This document shows, piece after piece, positions 25,528 to 34,565 of a stretch of DNA of 64,000 bases. Numbering within the stretch: the first letter of the stretch is position 1; every line of letters starts with the position of its first letter. This DNA is from Promethearchaeota archaeon (lineage in GTDB: Archaea > Asgardarchaeota > Lokiarchaeia > Sigyniarchaeales > SOKP01): the NCBI GenBank assembly GCA_030606485.1, contig JAUWGH010000005.1, positions 136,129 to 200,128 on the forward strand, written 5' to 3'. The notes under the pieces were generated by a model. That model saw only the letters and a list, made by a program, of their open reading frames with translations, was not told where the DNA came from and did no database searches. The position numbers and the translations under genes were made by a program.

Positions 25528-26448
25528 ATGTCTAAAAATTTATCTGAAATATCTAAGAGAGAATTGGAAAATCAAATTAAAAGCTTAAAATTAGAATTAG
25601 TAGATTTAAAAAAGGAAGAGAGTAAATCAGATTATATTCATAAACTATACGATTTAGCACTACTTCAATCTGAGAATCACCAATTCGATGAGTCTATAAA
25701 AAATTTAGAAGAATGTTTAAAATATTATGAAACTAATCCCAATAATTTAGGAAAATCATCTATTTTCGGTTCTTTAGGAGTGGTTTGTTATTTAAATGAG
25801 GATTATATTAAGTCTCAAAAAAATTATCATAGCGCTCTTGAGTTGTATGAAAAGTTAAATCTTAAGCATGAACAAATAGTATGTATGAAATCAATTGGGC
25901 TTAATTTAATGAAATTAAATAAACTAGACGAAGCTGTAAATATTCTTTTAGAATGCGCAGAACTTAGTAGTAAAGAAAAAAAGATTGAGGATTTTTTGGA
26001 TTGCATTTCGAATTTAGTGCAAATTTACGAGCCTCAAAAGAAATGGGATGTAATGATTGAGCTTTATCAAAAAGGATTTAAGGCATTTGAAAAGTTAAAC
26101 GACATAAAGGGCATAATTAATTCGCATTTTAATTTAGGAATTTTATATAAGAAATTAAATCAATATTTCGAAGCATTAAATCATTTCAAAAAGGGAACAA
26201 ACTTAGCAAATGAAAGTAATTATGCAGAGTCTATTATAAAGGGTACTTCTTTAATAGGTGAAATTTACGTTAAACAAAACCAAATTAAAAAAGCTACTAA
26301 AGAATTTATTAAAAGTCTAAGTGTTGCAAAAAGGATTAAAGCAAATAACGCTGAAGCTCAATTAAATATATTATTAAACAGCATGGGGCTTAATAGCAAT
26401 CAAATAAATATTATGTTAAATGAATATGAAAAAGAATTGAATTCCTGA
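25528..26448 (+). CDS. TPR-repeat protein
   Basis: A 306-residue soluble protein with an N-terminal coiled coil (about 5-35) followed by about six tetratricopeptide repeats (for example LYDLALLQSENHQFDESIKN, HFNLGILYKKLNQYFEALNH). TPR arrays bind partner proteins. It ends 7 bp before the next TPR gene and is probably co-transcribed with it. Partners cannot be inferred. Confidence 0.75.
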   Translation: MSKNLSEISKRELENQIKSLKLELVDLKKEESKSDYIHKLYDLALLQSENHQFDESIKNLEECLKYYETNPNNLGKSSIFGSLGVVCYLNEDYIKSQKNYHSALELYEKLNLKHEQIVCMKSIGLNLMKLNKLDEAVNILLECAELSSKEKKIEDFLDCISNLVQIYEPQKKWDVMIELYQKGFKAFEKLNDIKGIINSHFNLGILYKKLNQYFEALNHFKKGTNLANESNYAESIIKGTSLIGEIYVKQNQIKKATKEFIKSLSVAKRIKANNAEAQLNILLNSMGLNSNQINIMLNEYEKELNS

Positions 26449-26455
26449 AAAAATA

Positions 26456-27907
26456 ATGAATGAGATAAATATTTGCCCACATTGCGGTTTGGATATAGAA
26501 GAAGGTGCAAAATTCTGTTATAATTGTGGAAAACCGCTAATCTCGGGTTTAGATCATGATTCAGATACAAGCAATTTTAGTTTTGAGTTAGATAAAATTG
26601 AGATGGATTATTTATATGAACCATTAGATTTTTCCACATTATTGTCAATTTCCGAAGAAAAAGAGAAGTCTTTTACAAATTTAGAGATCGAGCAAAAGAT
26701 TGCTGATATTGATATAGAAATAAATAAAAAACAACAATTTGGTGAAGATGTTAACGAATTATTAATTGAAAAGGCAACCTTCTATTATTTAAATAGAGAT
26801 CTAAGTAATGCATCAAAATTATTTGAAACAGTGTTAGAAATATTCAGAAATGAAGGAAATCAAGAAAAAATGGGTCAAATTTACAATGATTTAGGTTTAA
26901 TTTATGAGGATCTTGGCTATTTAGATGATTCTTTAAACAATTATGAAAATTCTATTGAGATATTTAAAAAAATTGGAGATAATTTTACTTATGTAAAAGT
27001 GCTCAATAATATGGGAAATGTCCATATAACATTGCAAAATATCGAATTGGCTTATGAATATTATAGTAAAGCTCTTAATATATGTAAAGAAAATAAATTT
27101 CATAATGAGTATAGGCAAACTACAAGTAATTTAATTGAAATATATTTTAAATTAAATAATTTCCCTCAATCATATAAGGCTTTAACTGAAAATATGCAAT
27201 TTTTTAGAGATCATAATGATATTATTGGAGAAATTATTGCAAATTCAAAATTTGGAAAACTCTATTTTCTTTTAGGAAAGAATTATTACAAGCTAGCTAC
27301 GAGTTATATTGAGATCTCCCAAAATCTTATCGGCACAATTGAAAATGAGATTGGGGAATTTAAAAAAGCTAAATTAAGTTGGGAAAATTATAGATTCTTA
27401 GGATTGATTAATCTCGTATGGAATCAAAATGATATAGCAAAAAAAAATTTAGAATTATCCTTAAATTCAATTAATGTATTCAAATTGGGACCGAAAGTAG
27501 AAGAAGCTGTTATTTTAGAAGATATGGCTAAATTGTATTTCCTTAATGGTGATGACAATAATTCTTTGTTATATTATCAAAAAGCTGAAAAAACTTATGG
27601 TAATATTGGAAATGAAATTAAACAAGCAGAAATTAAAACTAAAGTTGCTGATATACTTTTCCAAATTTTCGATGCTAATGATTCGGCTATTACTCATCTT
27701 GAACAATCATTAGATTTATACAGAGCGAATAATTATTTAAAAGAATCAGCTGAGGTATATGAAAAATTAGCTGTTATTTATGAAAAACTTGGCTCAAATG
27801 ATAACGTAATTTTTCACTTAGAAAATGCGTTAAAGATATATACTAATTTGAAGGATGAGGATAGACAAAATCTATTAGAAAAAAAATTAAAAGAATTACT
27901 TTTTTAA
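26456..27907 (+). CDS. Zinc-ribbon plus TPR protein
   Basis: A 483-residue protein with an N-terminal zinc ribbon, CPHCGLDIEEGAKFCYNCGK (about residues 6-25), a linker and at least eight TPR repeats (for example MGQIYNDLGLIYEDLGYLDD, VLNNMGNVHITLQNIELAYE). It follows the first TPR gene with 7 bp between. The two probably work together as a scaffold. There is no membrane segment or catalytic domain. The same zinc-ribbon style appears in several membrane proteins of this window. Confidence 0.75.
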   Translation: MNEINICPHCGLDIEEGAKFCYNCGKPLISGLDHDSDTSNFSFELDKIEMDYLYEPLDFSTLLSISEEKEKSFTNLEIEQKIADIDIEINKKQQFGEDVNELLIEKATFYYLNRDLSNASKLFETVLEIFRNEGNQEKMGQIYNDLGLIYEDLGYLDDSLNNYENSIEIFKKIGDNFTYVKVLNNMGNVHITLQNIELAYEYYSKALNICKENKFHNEYRQTTSNLIEIYFKLNNFPQSYKALTENMQFFRDHNDIIGEIIANSKFGKLYFLLGKNYYKLATSYIEISQNLIGTIENEIGEFKKAKLSWENYRFLGLINLVWNQNDIAKKNLELSLNSINVFKLGPKVEEAVILEDMAKLYFLNGDDNNSLLYYQKAEKTYGNIGNEIKQAEIKTKVADILFQIFDANDSAITHLEQSLDLYRANNYLKESAEVYEKLAVIYEKLGSNDNVIFHLENALKIYTNLKDEDRQNLLEKKLKELLF

Positions 27908-27919
27908 AAAAATAAATAA

Positions 27920-29281
27920 CTACTCATTTGGGTTTTTCTTATGGTCTATTTTATATTTTTCAATTGCTTCTTTTGATTTATCTTCAACTCTCGTACCAAT
28001 CCGCCCCATTTGAATAATGATCCATTCTGGGCTTCCTTTTCCATCTCCAAATTCGATCCACAAATACATGGTAAAACCCAACAGTGCTACGTATCCAATA
28101 ATTATAAAAACGGCCCAAATTATATTCAAACTTGCGGGAAATAAGAAGAAACAGAGGTAATGTATTAAAAACAGACTCAGGGATGTTTTACCATAATATA
28201 TTAACATTATGAAAAAATCATTACTTGATCTTTTAATATCTAACAAGTAAAAGAAAATCGCTAGAATTAATAAAGCCATACCCATTAGGTAAATAGTATT
28301 ACTGGGTTGACCATGAATTAAAAATCGAAACATTCCAGGAAAATAAGTTATAGGTTGTTGGTTCGCAATTGTCCAGAGTGTTATATCAATATATTCAACT
28401 CTTGCTGATTCTACATTCATCAATTCATATCCGAAAAAAATACCAATTAACACGAAAAAAAATCCCCATTTTATAATTCTTTTTAAGAAGTTTTTATATG
28501 CCTTAAAAGTAGATTTTTGCATAGCCTCAGCTAACCATTCACCCCAAATTGACGAGATAAAACATATAGAAATCCATGGAAATGGTGGTGCTTGGGGCGT
28601 TGGAGAATAAAGTATAAAATATATAAAGCTTGTGAATGAATTTATATCTGCATTATTTGTTATTAATGGGGGAACTGTAGTAGTAGAATCAACACCCATT
28701 TGAACCCACCAAATTGTAGGATCTATACCTTGTTCCACTAAGATTAATTCAGTTAAAATTATATTTAATTGTGGGGAGAACATAAGTATTATAAAACCGA
28801 TAAATATTCTTCCCGGTTGTGATATTTTTAAAGCATAATATGAAAAAATTTGAGAAGCTCCGATGAAAACAAGTATATTCCATCCCCACATGTTAAAAGG
28901 AAATGTTAAACCCGGTAAATAAACCATATTGGATGCAAGAGTATAGAAACTACCAACCAACATTATCAAAAGTCCTCGACTAATAATTCTATTTCTAATT
29001 ACGCTTTGTGGTAATTTGTCTTTCTTTTTTGTTAATGAAAATACTACTGAGAGAGCACTTAGAAAAATAAACAGGGATGGTCCAAAGACATCAAGCCACA
29101 TATATAAAATTCCATGTAAAAATATCCAATCTGAATCAAACCAATGACCTGATGTATGACATAAAATAATTAAAATAATTGCAAGACCTTTAACCAAATC
29201 GATTGATTGAATTCTTTTAATGCTACTATAATCTCGAATCTCTTCTTTAGGGATTGTTTCTTTTAAATAATCTGGAATTAT
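27920..29281 (-). CDS. DUF1624/HGSNAT-like membrane acyltransferase
   Basis: A polytopic membrane protein (about 450 residues, 10 or more helices) with the family opening RIQSIDLVKGLAIILIILCH and HTSGHWFD, where the conserved histidine lies in the first helix. Relatives transfer acetyl groups from acetyl-CoA across membranes to sugars. The first in-frame TTG (29197) falls inside that conserved motif, so the real start must be upstream. The frame stays open to 29290 but has only ATA or ATT candidates (29281, 29278). A GTG/TTG pair with a GGAAG ribosome site at 29292-29297 lies one frame off. Acceptor substrate unknown. Confidence 0.65.
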   Translation of the reverse strand: MIPDYLKETIPKEEIRDYSSIKRIQSIDLVKGLAIILIILCHTSGHWFDSDWIFLHGILYMWLDVFGPSLFIFLSALSVVFSLTKKKDKLPQSVIRNRIISRGLLIMLVGSFYTLASNMVYLPGLTFPFNMWGWNILVFIGASQIFSYYALKISQPGRIFIGFIILMFSPQLNIILTELILVEQGIDPTIWWVQMGVDSTTTVPPLITNNADINSFTSFIYFILYSPTPQAPPFPWISICFISSIWGEWLAEAMQKSTFKAYKNFLKRIIKWGFFFVLIGIFFGYELMNVESARVEYIDITLWTIANQQPITYFPGMFRFLIHGQPSNTIYLMGMALLILAIFFYLLDIKRSSNDFFIMLIYYGKTSLSLFLIHYLCFFLFPASLNIIWAVFIIIGYVALLGFTMYLWIEFGDGKGSPEWIIIQMGRIGTRVEDKSKEAIEKYKIDHKKNPNE

Positions 29282-29386
29282 TGAGATATTTCAACACTTC
29301 CTTTCAAAAAATATTTTTAATTGATAAATATATAACAAATTTATTTATAATACTTTATAAAAACTAGATTTTTTTAGAGATTTATA

Positions 29387-30067
29387 TCAGTTATCTTTTT
29401 TTTTATTGTCTACTTCAAAATCTTCGGTTCCATAAGTTATTCTATCGAATTCCTCGAATCCAAGACCTTTGATAAGTTTATATGATGCCATATTATCAAC
29501 ATAGACTTCACATCTTAATTCTTTTATTTTTTTTTTTTTAAAATATTCCCAACCATGCATTCCCAGTATTGTTCCAAGATATCTTCTTTGAAAGCGTGGT
29601 AATATTCCTAGACCAGCAATAGCACCAATTTTATTATCTTCTCCTTCTAAGTCTGTAATTATAAACCCCCCATCTTGACCATATACTCTCGCAATAAATA
29701 TTTTTGTTGATGGAATTTCAAATACGCCCTTTATCCCTTCTAAAGTAATAGGAGAGAAAGGAGTATTGCTTGTTAGCCATGCTCTATTATGAATATATCT
29801 TACGGATTCTAAATCCTCTATTGTTGCTTCTCTAATTTTTGCTCGTAATATATTACGAGAAATTTTCTCTTTTAATGATTGTTCAAATTCTTTAGTTATT
29901 TTTTCTACAGGTAATTTCATTTGTATATATGTCAACCCTTCTTCAATTAAACGAGTTTCGGTTGTTTCTTTTCCTTCTATAATATCTCGTCTGAAAAAGA
30001 AATTCCTAAGTAAAGTTTTTTTATAATTGAAATATCCCTTCTTATCTTTTTTCTCCTTTTTTGTCAT
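29387..30067 (-). CDS. GNAT-family N-acetyltransferase
   Basis: A 226-residue protein. After a basic N-terminal arm of about 85 residues, a GNAT domain follows: ATIEDLESVRYIHNRAW, then the acetyl-CoA loop GLGILPRFQRRYLGTILG (R/Q-x-x-G-x-G/A region) and CEVYVDNMASYKLIKGLGF, a typical motif B end. Soluble. Substrate, protein or small amine, unknown. Its promoter is shared with no neighbour; the next genes on both sides are on the same strand. Confidence 0.8.
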   Translation of the reverse strand: MTKKEKKDKKGYFNYKKTLLRNFFFRRDIIEGKETTETRLIEEGLTYIQMKLPVEKITKEFEQSLKEKISRNILRAKIREATIEDLESVRYIHNRAWLTSNTPFSPITLEGIKGVFEIPSTKIFIARVYGQDGGFIITDLEGEDNKIGAIAGLGILPRFQRRYLGTILGMHGWEYFKKKKIKELRCEVYVDNMASYKLIKGLGFEEFDRITYGTEDFEVDNKKKDN

Positions 30068-30187
30068 GATAATCTGAATATTCTTATATTTTTAAGAAAA
30101 ATTATTTTTAATTAATAAAAAAAGGCAAAATATATTAAATCTTATATTTCTAGTTGAGTAAGATTTAATAAAATTAATAAGAATCTT

Positions 30188-31837
30188 TCAAGAGATAAAA
30201 TTTAACTTTTCTTCCATCTCTTTAGCTAAAACATCACTAATTATAGCGGAACTTTGTAAAGATGAAATTCCATTTTGAATCTGCTTTTTAATATTTAGAT
30301 CTTCTAATAAATTATTCTTCTCTCCAGAGAACTCAAAATTACTTCGAACCTTCATGTCTTCTTCAATTTTCATCATTAAATTTTGAAAATATATGGAATA
30401 AGAGGGATCTAATTCTTCTTTTAATGATTCTGTATTTAATGCATTTCGATTTATGAAGCCTGGCAAAAGTAATTTAATTTTTTCTTCAAATTCACCTTCT
30501 ATTAGGCTCATATATAATGGAAAAAAGACCCAAATTACAGGCATGGATAAATTTCCTGCTTCATTATCTTTTATATTCCAATTTTCAAGAACTTTTGCTT
30601 CTCTTAAGCAATCTTCACTCTTTTTCGATATTAAATCTTTAATTTCTTGAGATTTATTTTTTATATTATTTTTTAAATTTTTTAATTCACCAGATTCAAA
30701 CTCTTTTTCCATCTGATACTTTAATATCATTTCATCTTTCTTAGAAAGTTGTTCGCCTAAGTTTTGTTTTAAATCTTCTAATCTTTGTGTAGCTTTCTGA
30801 TTAATTTCCTCACTTCTTTTAACATAACCATTAACTTGAGTCGTTATATTTCTTACTAGAGCGAATAAAGACTGTATTTTTTCATTCATACCACCTATAT
30901 GGTTTCTGCATTTAGAAATTACCTCCTCTAATCTAAACGCCTTTAGAGCATCATAATTAGTAAAAAATTTATTTTTACCACCTAATTCCAATATTTTTCG
31001 ATCTACAGTCATAAATTGTTGGGATATTGCTTCAATGAGTTTCTTTTTTTGTATTTGAATCCATAAGTCAATTTTATCTTTCTCTTCTTTAATTCTCTCG
31101 TTGATAATTGAAGAATCAATAACTTTACTCATTTTTCCAATTTCCGAATCGTATCGTCCCTTAATATCTTTTTTCTTCACTTTTAAATCTAATAGCCATT
31201 TATCTGTTTCTTTATCGATTAACTTGATTAAATTCTGCCATCGCATTGCATTTCCTTTTAATAACTTAATAGTATTTCTATAATATTCTGCTAAATCTAA
31301 TGCTAATTCGGTTATCAATGAACTATCTAAAACAGTATAATCCCTTATAGGTACATACTTTAATTTTGGTAGGACCTTTTTCAAACCTTCTAATAATCCA
31401 GGATTTAATAGAAATTTGATAGTAACTGTTTTAAATTCAGCCTCTTCTTCCTCTTCTTTAATTAAAGATAATTGTTTTGCATCCTCATCTTTATAGGTGA
31501 TTACAGCAATAATTTTCTCAAGAAGCTCAACTTGCGTTCTATTATCAATATTTCTTAAAATATGACCAACAACTCCTTGCCTTGGAGGGTTAGTAATTTT
31601 ATCATTAAATGATGCAATTGATAATCCTTCTAAAACAATATGGGTTGAAATTAATCCTTGTATAAAGACCATTGGAATTAAAAGACGTGCAAATGATTTT
31701 ATTTTTTCATTTTCTTTTAGGTCATGTGTCAATAAATAAAAAGATAAAGATAATTCTTCGTTTAAAGAAATTGGCTTAGATGCATATTCTTTTAAATAAA
31801 ACATTGGAAGTATATTTTGCTGACCGTGAAACGACAT
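30188..31837 (-). CDS. Long coiled-coil protein, unknown
   Basis: A 549-residue soluble protein. The N-terminal third is mixed alpha/beta with hydrophobic helices (FARLLIPMVFIQGLISTHIV), an acidic EEEEEAEF loop (about 140), then long Lys/Glu-rich helices with coiled-coil character (about 210-270 and 330-430). The region near 440-480 (MPVIWVFFPLYMSLIEGEFE) is conserved-looking and hydrophobic. No nucleotide-binding or catalytic motif was seen. I do not recognise the family. It has its own upstream gap of 103 bp. Confidence 0.5.
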   Translation of the reverse strand: MSFHGQQNILPMFYLKEYASKPISLNEELSLSFYLLTHDLKENEKIKSFARLLIPMVFIQGLISTHIVLEGLSIASFNDKITNPPRQGVVGHILRNIDNRTQVELLEKIIAVITYKDEDAKQLSLIKEEEEEAEFKTVTIKFLLNPGLLEGLKKVLPKLKYVPIRDYTVLDSSLITELALDLAEYYRNTIKLLKGNAMRWQNLIKLIDKETDKWLLDLKVKKKDIKGRYDSEIGKMSKVIDSSIINERIKEEKDKIDLWIQIQKKKLIEAISQQFMTVDRKILELGGKNKFFTNYDALKAFRLEEVISKCRNHIGGMNEKIQSLFALVRNITTQVNGYVKRSEEINQKATQRLEDLKQNLGEQLSKKDEMILKYQMEKEFESGELKNLKNNIKNKSQEIKDLISKKSEDCLREAKVLENWNIKDNEAGNLSMPVIWVFFPLYMSLIEGEFEEKIKLLLPGFINRNALNTESLKEELDPSYSIYFQNLMMKIEEDMKVRSNFEFSGEKNNLLEDLNIKKQIQNGISSLQSSAIISDVLAKEMEEKLNFIS

Positions 31838-31940
31838 AATTTATTTTTTAAATCTTTTTTTTAAAAAAACGGACTTACTTTAAGAGCTATTATAAAGGAT
31901 TATTATAAATAATTTTTTGAATTCTATCTTAAATTTCAAT

Positions 31941-32747
31941 TTACCGAAGCTGCTCATAATTATTAGCTATAACAATCAATAATAGCGCTAATAAGATTAT
32001 AAATGGAGGAATTAATGCTTGAGTCATAGAAGAGAGTGTTGTAAATTGAAGTGCTCCTTGAAGAATCCTTCCTGTGTAATATATAAGAAAACCTATAGAA
32101 TTAAGTAAATAAGAACGTCGCAAAACCCCAAATGTCCTGATAGCAAGATATAGAAATAAAAATGGAATTACAAAAGTAAAAATCGGTGATAATATTAAAG
32201 TAAAAATGAATCTTCCCATCGGATATTGCCATGATCCAATTGTAAAAAAAACGGAATCAACAGTTAGTCCATATTCAGTAATAGTATCTTGGGTTAAAAA
32301 ATATCCTTCAGGTAAGATTAAAGCTATAATACCTATAATTATTGGCCCAATAACTAATAGAGTTTTTAAAATTAATGATTTTTTATCCTTTTCAGTAAAT
32401 AATAAAATTCCTAAAATTCCCATTAAACAACTTATACCGAGCCAAGAAAAAAACGTTGCTAATTTCCATAGCAAACCTGGTAGATATGCTAGCGAACGAT
32501 TTATTGTCCCGTCTATAAAATCTTTGAATTGTAGTAAAAAAAAATCATTAAAAATGAAAAATACTCTTGCAAAAGCAAAACATAAAAATAACAATGAAAA
32601 GAATAGCCAATATTCCTTCTTTGTTAATCTAAATCGCATAAGTAAAAAAAATGCAAATAATAAAAAATAATATCCGATAATGACAAAATAAAGGCCCGAC
32701 TCCAGAGATTGTTCGAAGTTTAAGATATTATTATCTTGAAAAATCAT
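31941..32747 (-). CDS. Seven-helix membrane protein
   Basis: A 268-residue protein with about seven evenly spaced helices and short loops, the N-terminus likely outside. A few polar residues lie inside helices (FARVFFIFNDFFLL). It could be a receptor-like or transport protein, but no motif decides. It is divergent from glyS. Confidence 0.5.
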   Translation of the reverse strand: MIFQDNNILNFEQSLESGLYFVIIGYYFLLFAFFLLMRFRLTKKEYWLFFSLLFLCFAFARVFFIFNDFFLLQFKDFIDGTINRSLAYLPGLLWKLATFFSWLGISCLMGILGILLFTEKDKKSLILKTLLVIGPIIIGIIALILPEGYFLTQDTITEYGLTVDSVFFTIGSWQYPMGRFIFTLILSPIFTFVIPFLFLYLAIRTFGVLRRSYLLNSIGFLIYYTGRILQGALQFTTLSSMTQALIPPFIILLALLLIVIANNYEQLR

Positions 32748-32874
32748 ACTCTATTCAATTTTTTGTTTTTTAATTTTAATATTGTTATAAAAAAACTAAT
32801 TATTTAATTATTTATCTTTATTGTTATTTTATTATTATTTTGTTATTAATCTTAATGGTTGATTTAGAGAAATT

Positions 32875-34371
32875 ATGAAAATTGAGGATAATATAGACAC
32901 ATTTAATTCTCTAGTAAAGAGGAGAGGTTTCATATGGGGCCCATCACCGGAAATATATGGTGGTTTTGCTGGTTTTTATACATATGGACCCGCTGGTTCG
33001 GCGTTAAAAAATAAAATTCTCTCTTTATTTAGGAAAGAACTCTCATATTTTGGATTTTTAGAAGTTGAATGTCCAACAATCATGCCTGAGATTGTCTGGG
33101 AAGCTTCTGGGCATCTGGAGAGATTTATTGATTATATAACTCGATGCACAGAATGTAAATTATTATATAGAGCAGATAAAATTCTAAAAGAATTATTACC
33201 AGATGTGATGATTGATGGGTTATCTAAGGAAGAATTAAATAAACTTATCAAAACTAAAAATCTTAAGTGCCCCAATTGTGAAAGTTTGCTTGGAGAAATT
33301 GAAGAATATAACTTAATGTTAAAGACTAACGTGGGAGATAATAATGTTGCATATTTACGCCCAGAAACTGCAACCAGTACATACTTATTATTTAATCGAT
33401 TAGATAATTATGCACGAAAACAATATCCAATCAAAGTCTTTCAATATGGTAAAGCTCATAGGAATGAAATATCCCCAAGGCAAGGAGTTATCCGGATGAG
33501 AGCATTTGATCAATTGGAATTACAACTATTCATAGGAAAGGAACAAGAAATGACGCTTGAGGAGTATTTTGATGTAAAAAGTGAAAAACTTCCCTTCTTA
33601 GATTGGAAAACTCAAATAAAAAATATTAACAAGCCAAATATTATTTCTCTTGAAGAAGCCATAAATTCTGGAGTTATACAAAAACCAGCTTTTGCATATT
33701 GTCTCTATATTTCATATTTCTTGACTAAAAGGTTTGGATATAAAGATGAGCTTATACGTTTAAGGCAACATTCACCTGCAGAAAGAGCTCATTATGCAGA
33801 TGATGCATGGGATTTGGAGATAGAAACAAGACAGTATGGTTGGATTGAAATCTGTGGAATTCATGATCGAACAGATTACGATTTAAGACGGCATCAAGAA
33901 TTTTCAAAACAAAATTTCGAAATCTCTATGGATACAAGATCGAATAAAAAAGAGATACCTCAAATACTCGAGATCGCTTTTGGAATAGATCGTATATTGT
34001 ATACTCTTTTAGAAAGTTGCTTTGATGTTAAGGAGGAAAGAATAAATTTAAAGCTAAAACCATTTCTTGCACCTTATTCCGTTGCAGTTTTTCCTTTAAT
34101 TAAAAATAAAAAAGAAATTAGGGATTTGGCAAAAGAAGTTCAAAAAAAATTATTGAATAATAGGATTGCTTCTTTCTATGATGAAGCTGGCTCAATTGGA
34201 AAGCGATATAGACGTCAAGACGAATTAGGAACTCCGTTTTGCATTACAATAGATTATGAATCTTTAGAAGATCAATCAGTTACAATAAGATATAGAGATT
34301 CTATGGAACAAGAAAGAATAAAAATTGATAAGATTACGGATATAATCTCGAAAAAATTAATCTCAATTTAA
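32875..34371 (+). CDS. glyS: Glycyl-tRNA synthetase (alpha2 type)
   Basis: Class II aminoacyl-tRNA synthetase that charges tRNA-Gly. Motif 1 and the opening KRRGFIWGPSPEIYGGFAGF are typical; motif 2 region HRNEISPRQGVIRMRAFDQL and motif 3 region EIAFGIDRILYTLLE are intact. Zinc-type cysteine pairs CTEC and CPNC occur in the insertion near residues 97-142. The C-terminal anticodon-binding domain is present (APYSVAVFPLIKN). At 498 residues it is shorter than the roughly 570 of many archaeal enzymes, so insertions appear reduced. Confidence 0.95.
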   Translation: MKIEDNIDTFNSLVKRRGFIWGPSPEIYGGFAGFYTYGPAGSALKNKILSLFRKELSYFGFLEVECPTIMPEIVWEASGHLERFIDYITRCTECKLLYRADKILKELLPDVMIDGLSKEELNKLIKTKNLKCPNCESLLGEIEEYNLMLKTNVGDNNVAYLRPETATSTYLLFNRLDNYARKQYPIKVFQYGKAHRNEISPRQGVIRMRAFDQLELQLFIGKEQEMTLEEYFDVKSEKLPFLDWKTQIKNINKPNIISLEEAINSGVIQKPAFAYCLYISYFLTKRFGYKDELIRLRQHSPAERAHYADDAWDLEIETRQYGWIEICGIHDRTDYDLRRHQEFSKQNFEISMDTRSNKKEIPQILEIAFGIDRILYTLLESCFDVKEERINLKLKPFLAPYSVAVFPLIKNKKEIRDLAKEVQKKLLNNRIASFYDEAGSIGKRYRRQDELGTPFCITIDYESLEDQSVTIRYRDSMEQERIKIDKITDIISKKLISI

Positions 34372-34565
34372 TCTCAATCTTAAAGTTTCTCCCATTCTTA
34401 ATTATTCCAAATTTTCTAAACAAAAATATGGGAAGCCAAAATTAATTCAAAAAAAAATTTAAATGAAGCAACTTTTTAAAAATAAAAAGTTATAGTAAGA
34501 AAAGACCTCTAGGAATTAGGTTAAATCGGAATTTTTCAAAATTAAACATATTTTAAAACGAATAG

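Noticed and set aside
34470-34491. AACTTTTT/AAAAAGTT hairpin between glyS and the next gene
   Set aside because: Pure A/T-rich inverted repeats of this size are expected by chance in this DNA; no T tract follows as a terminator.
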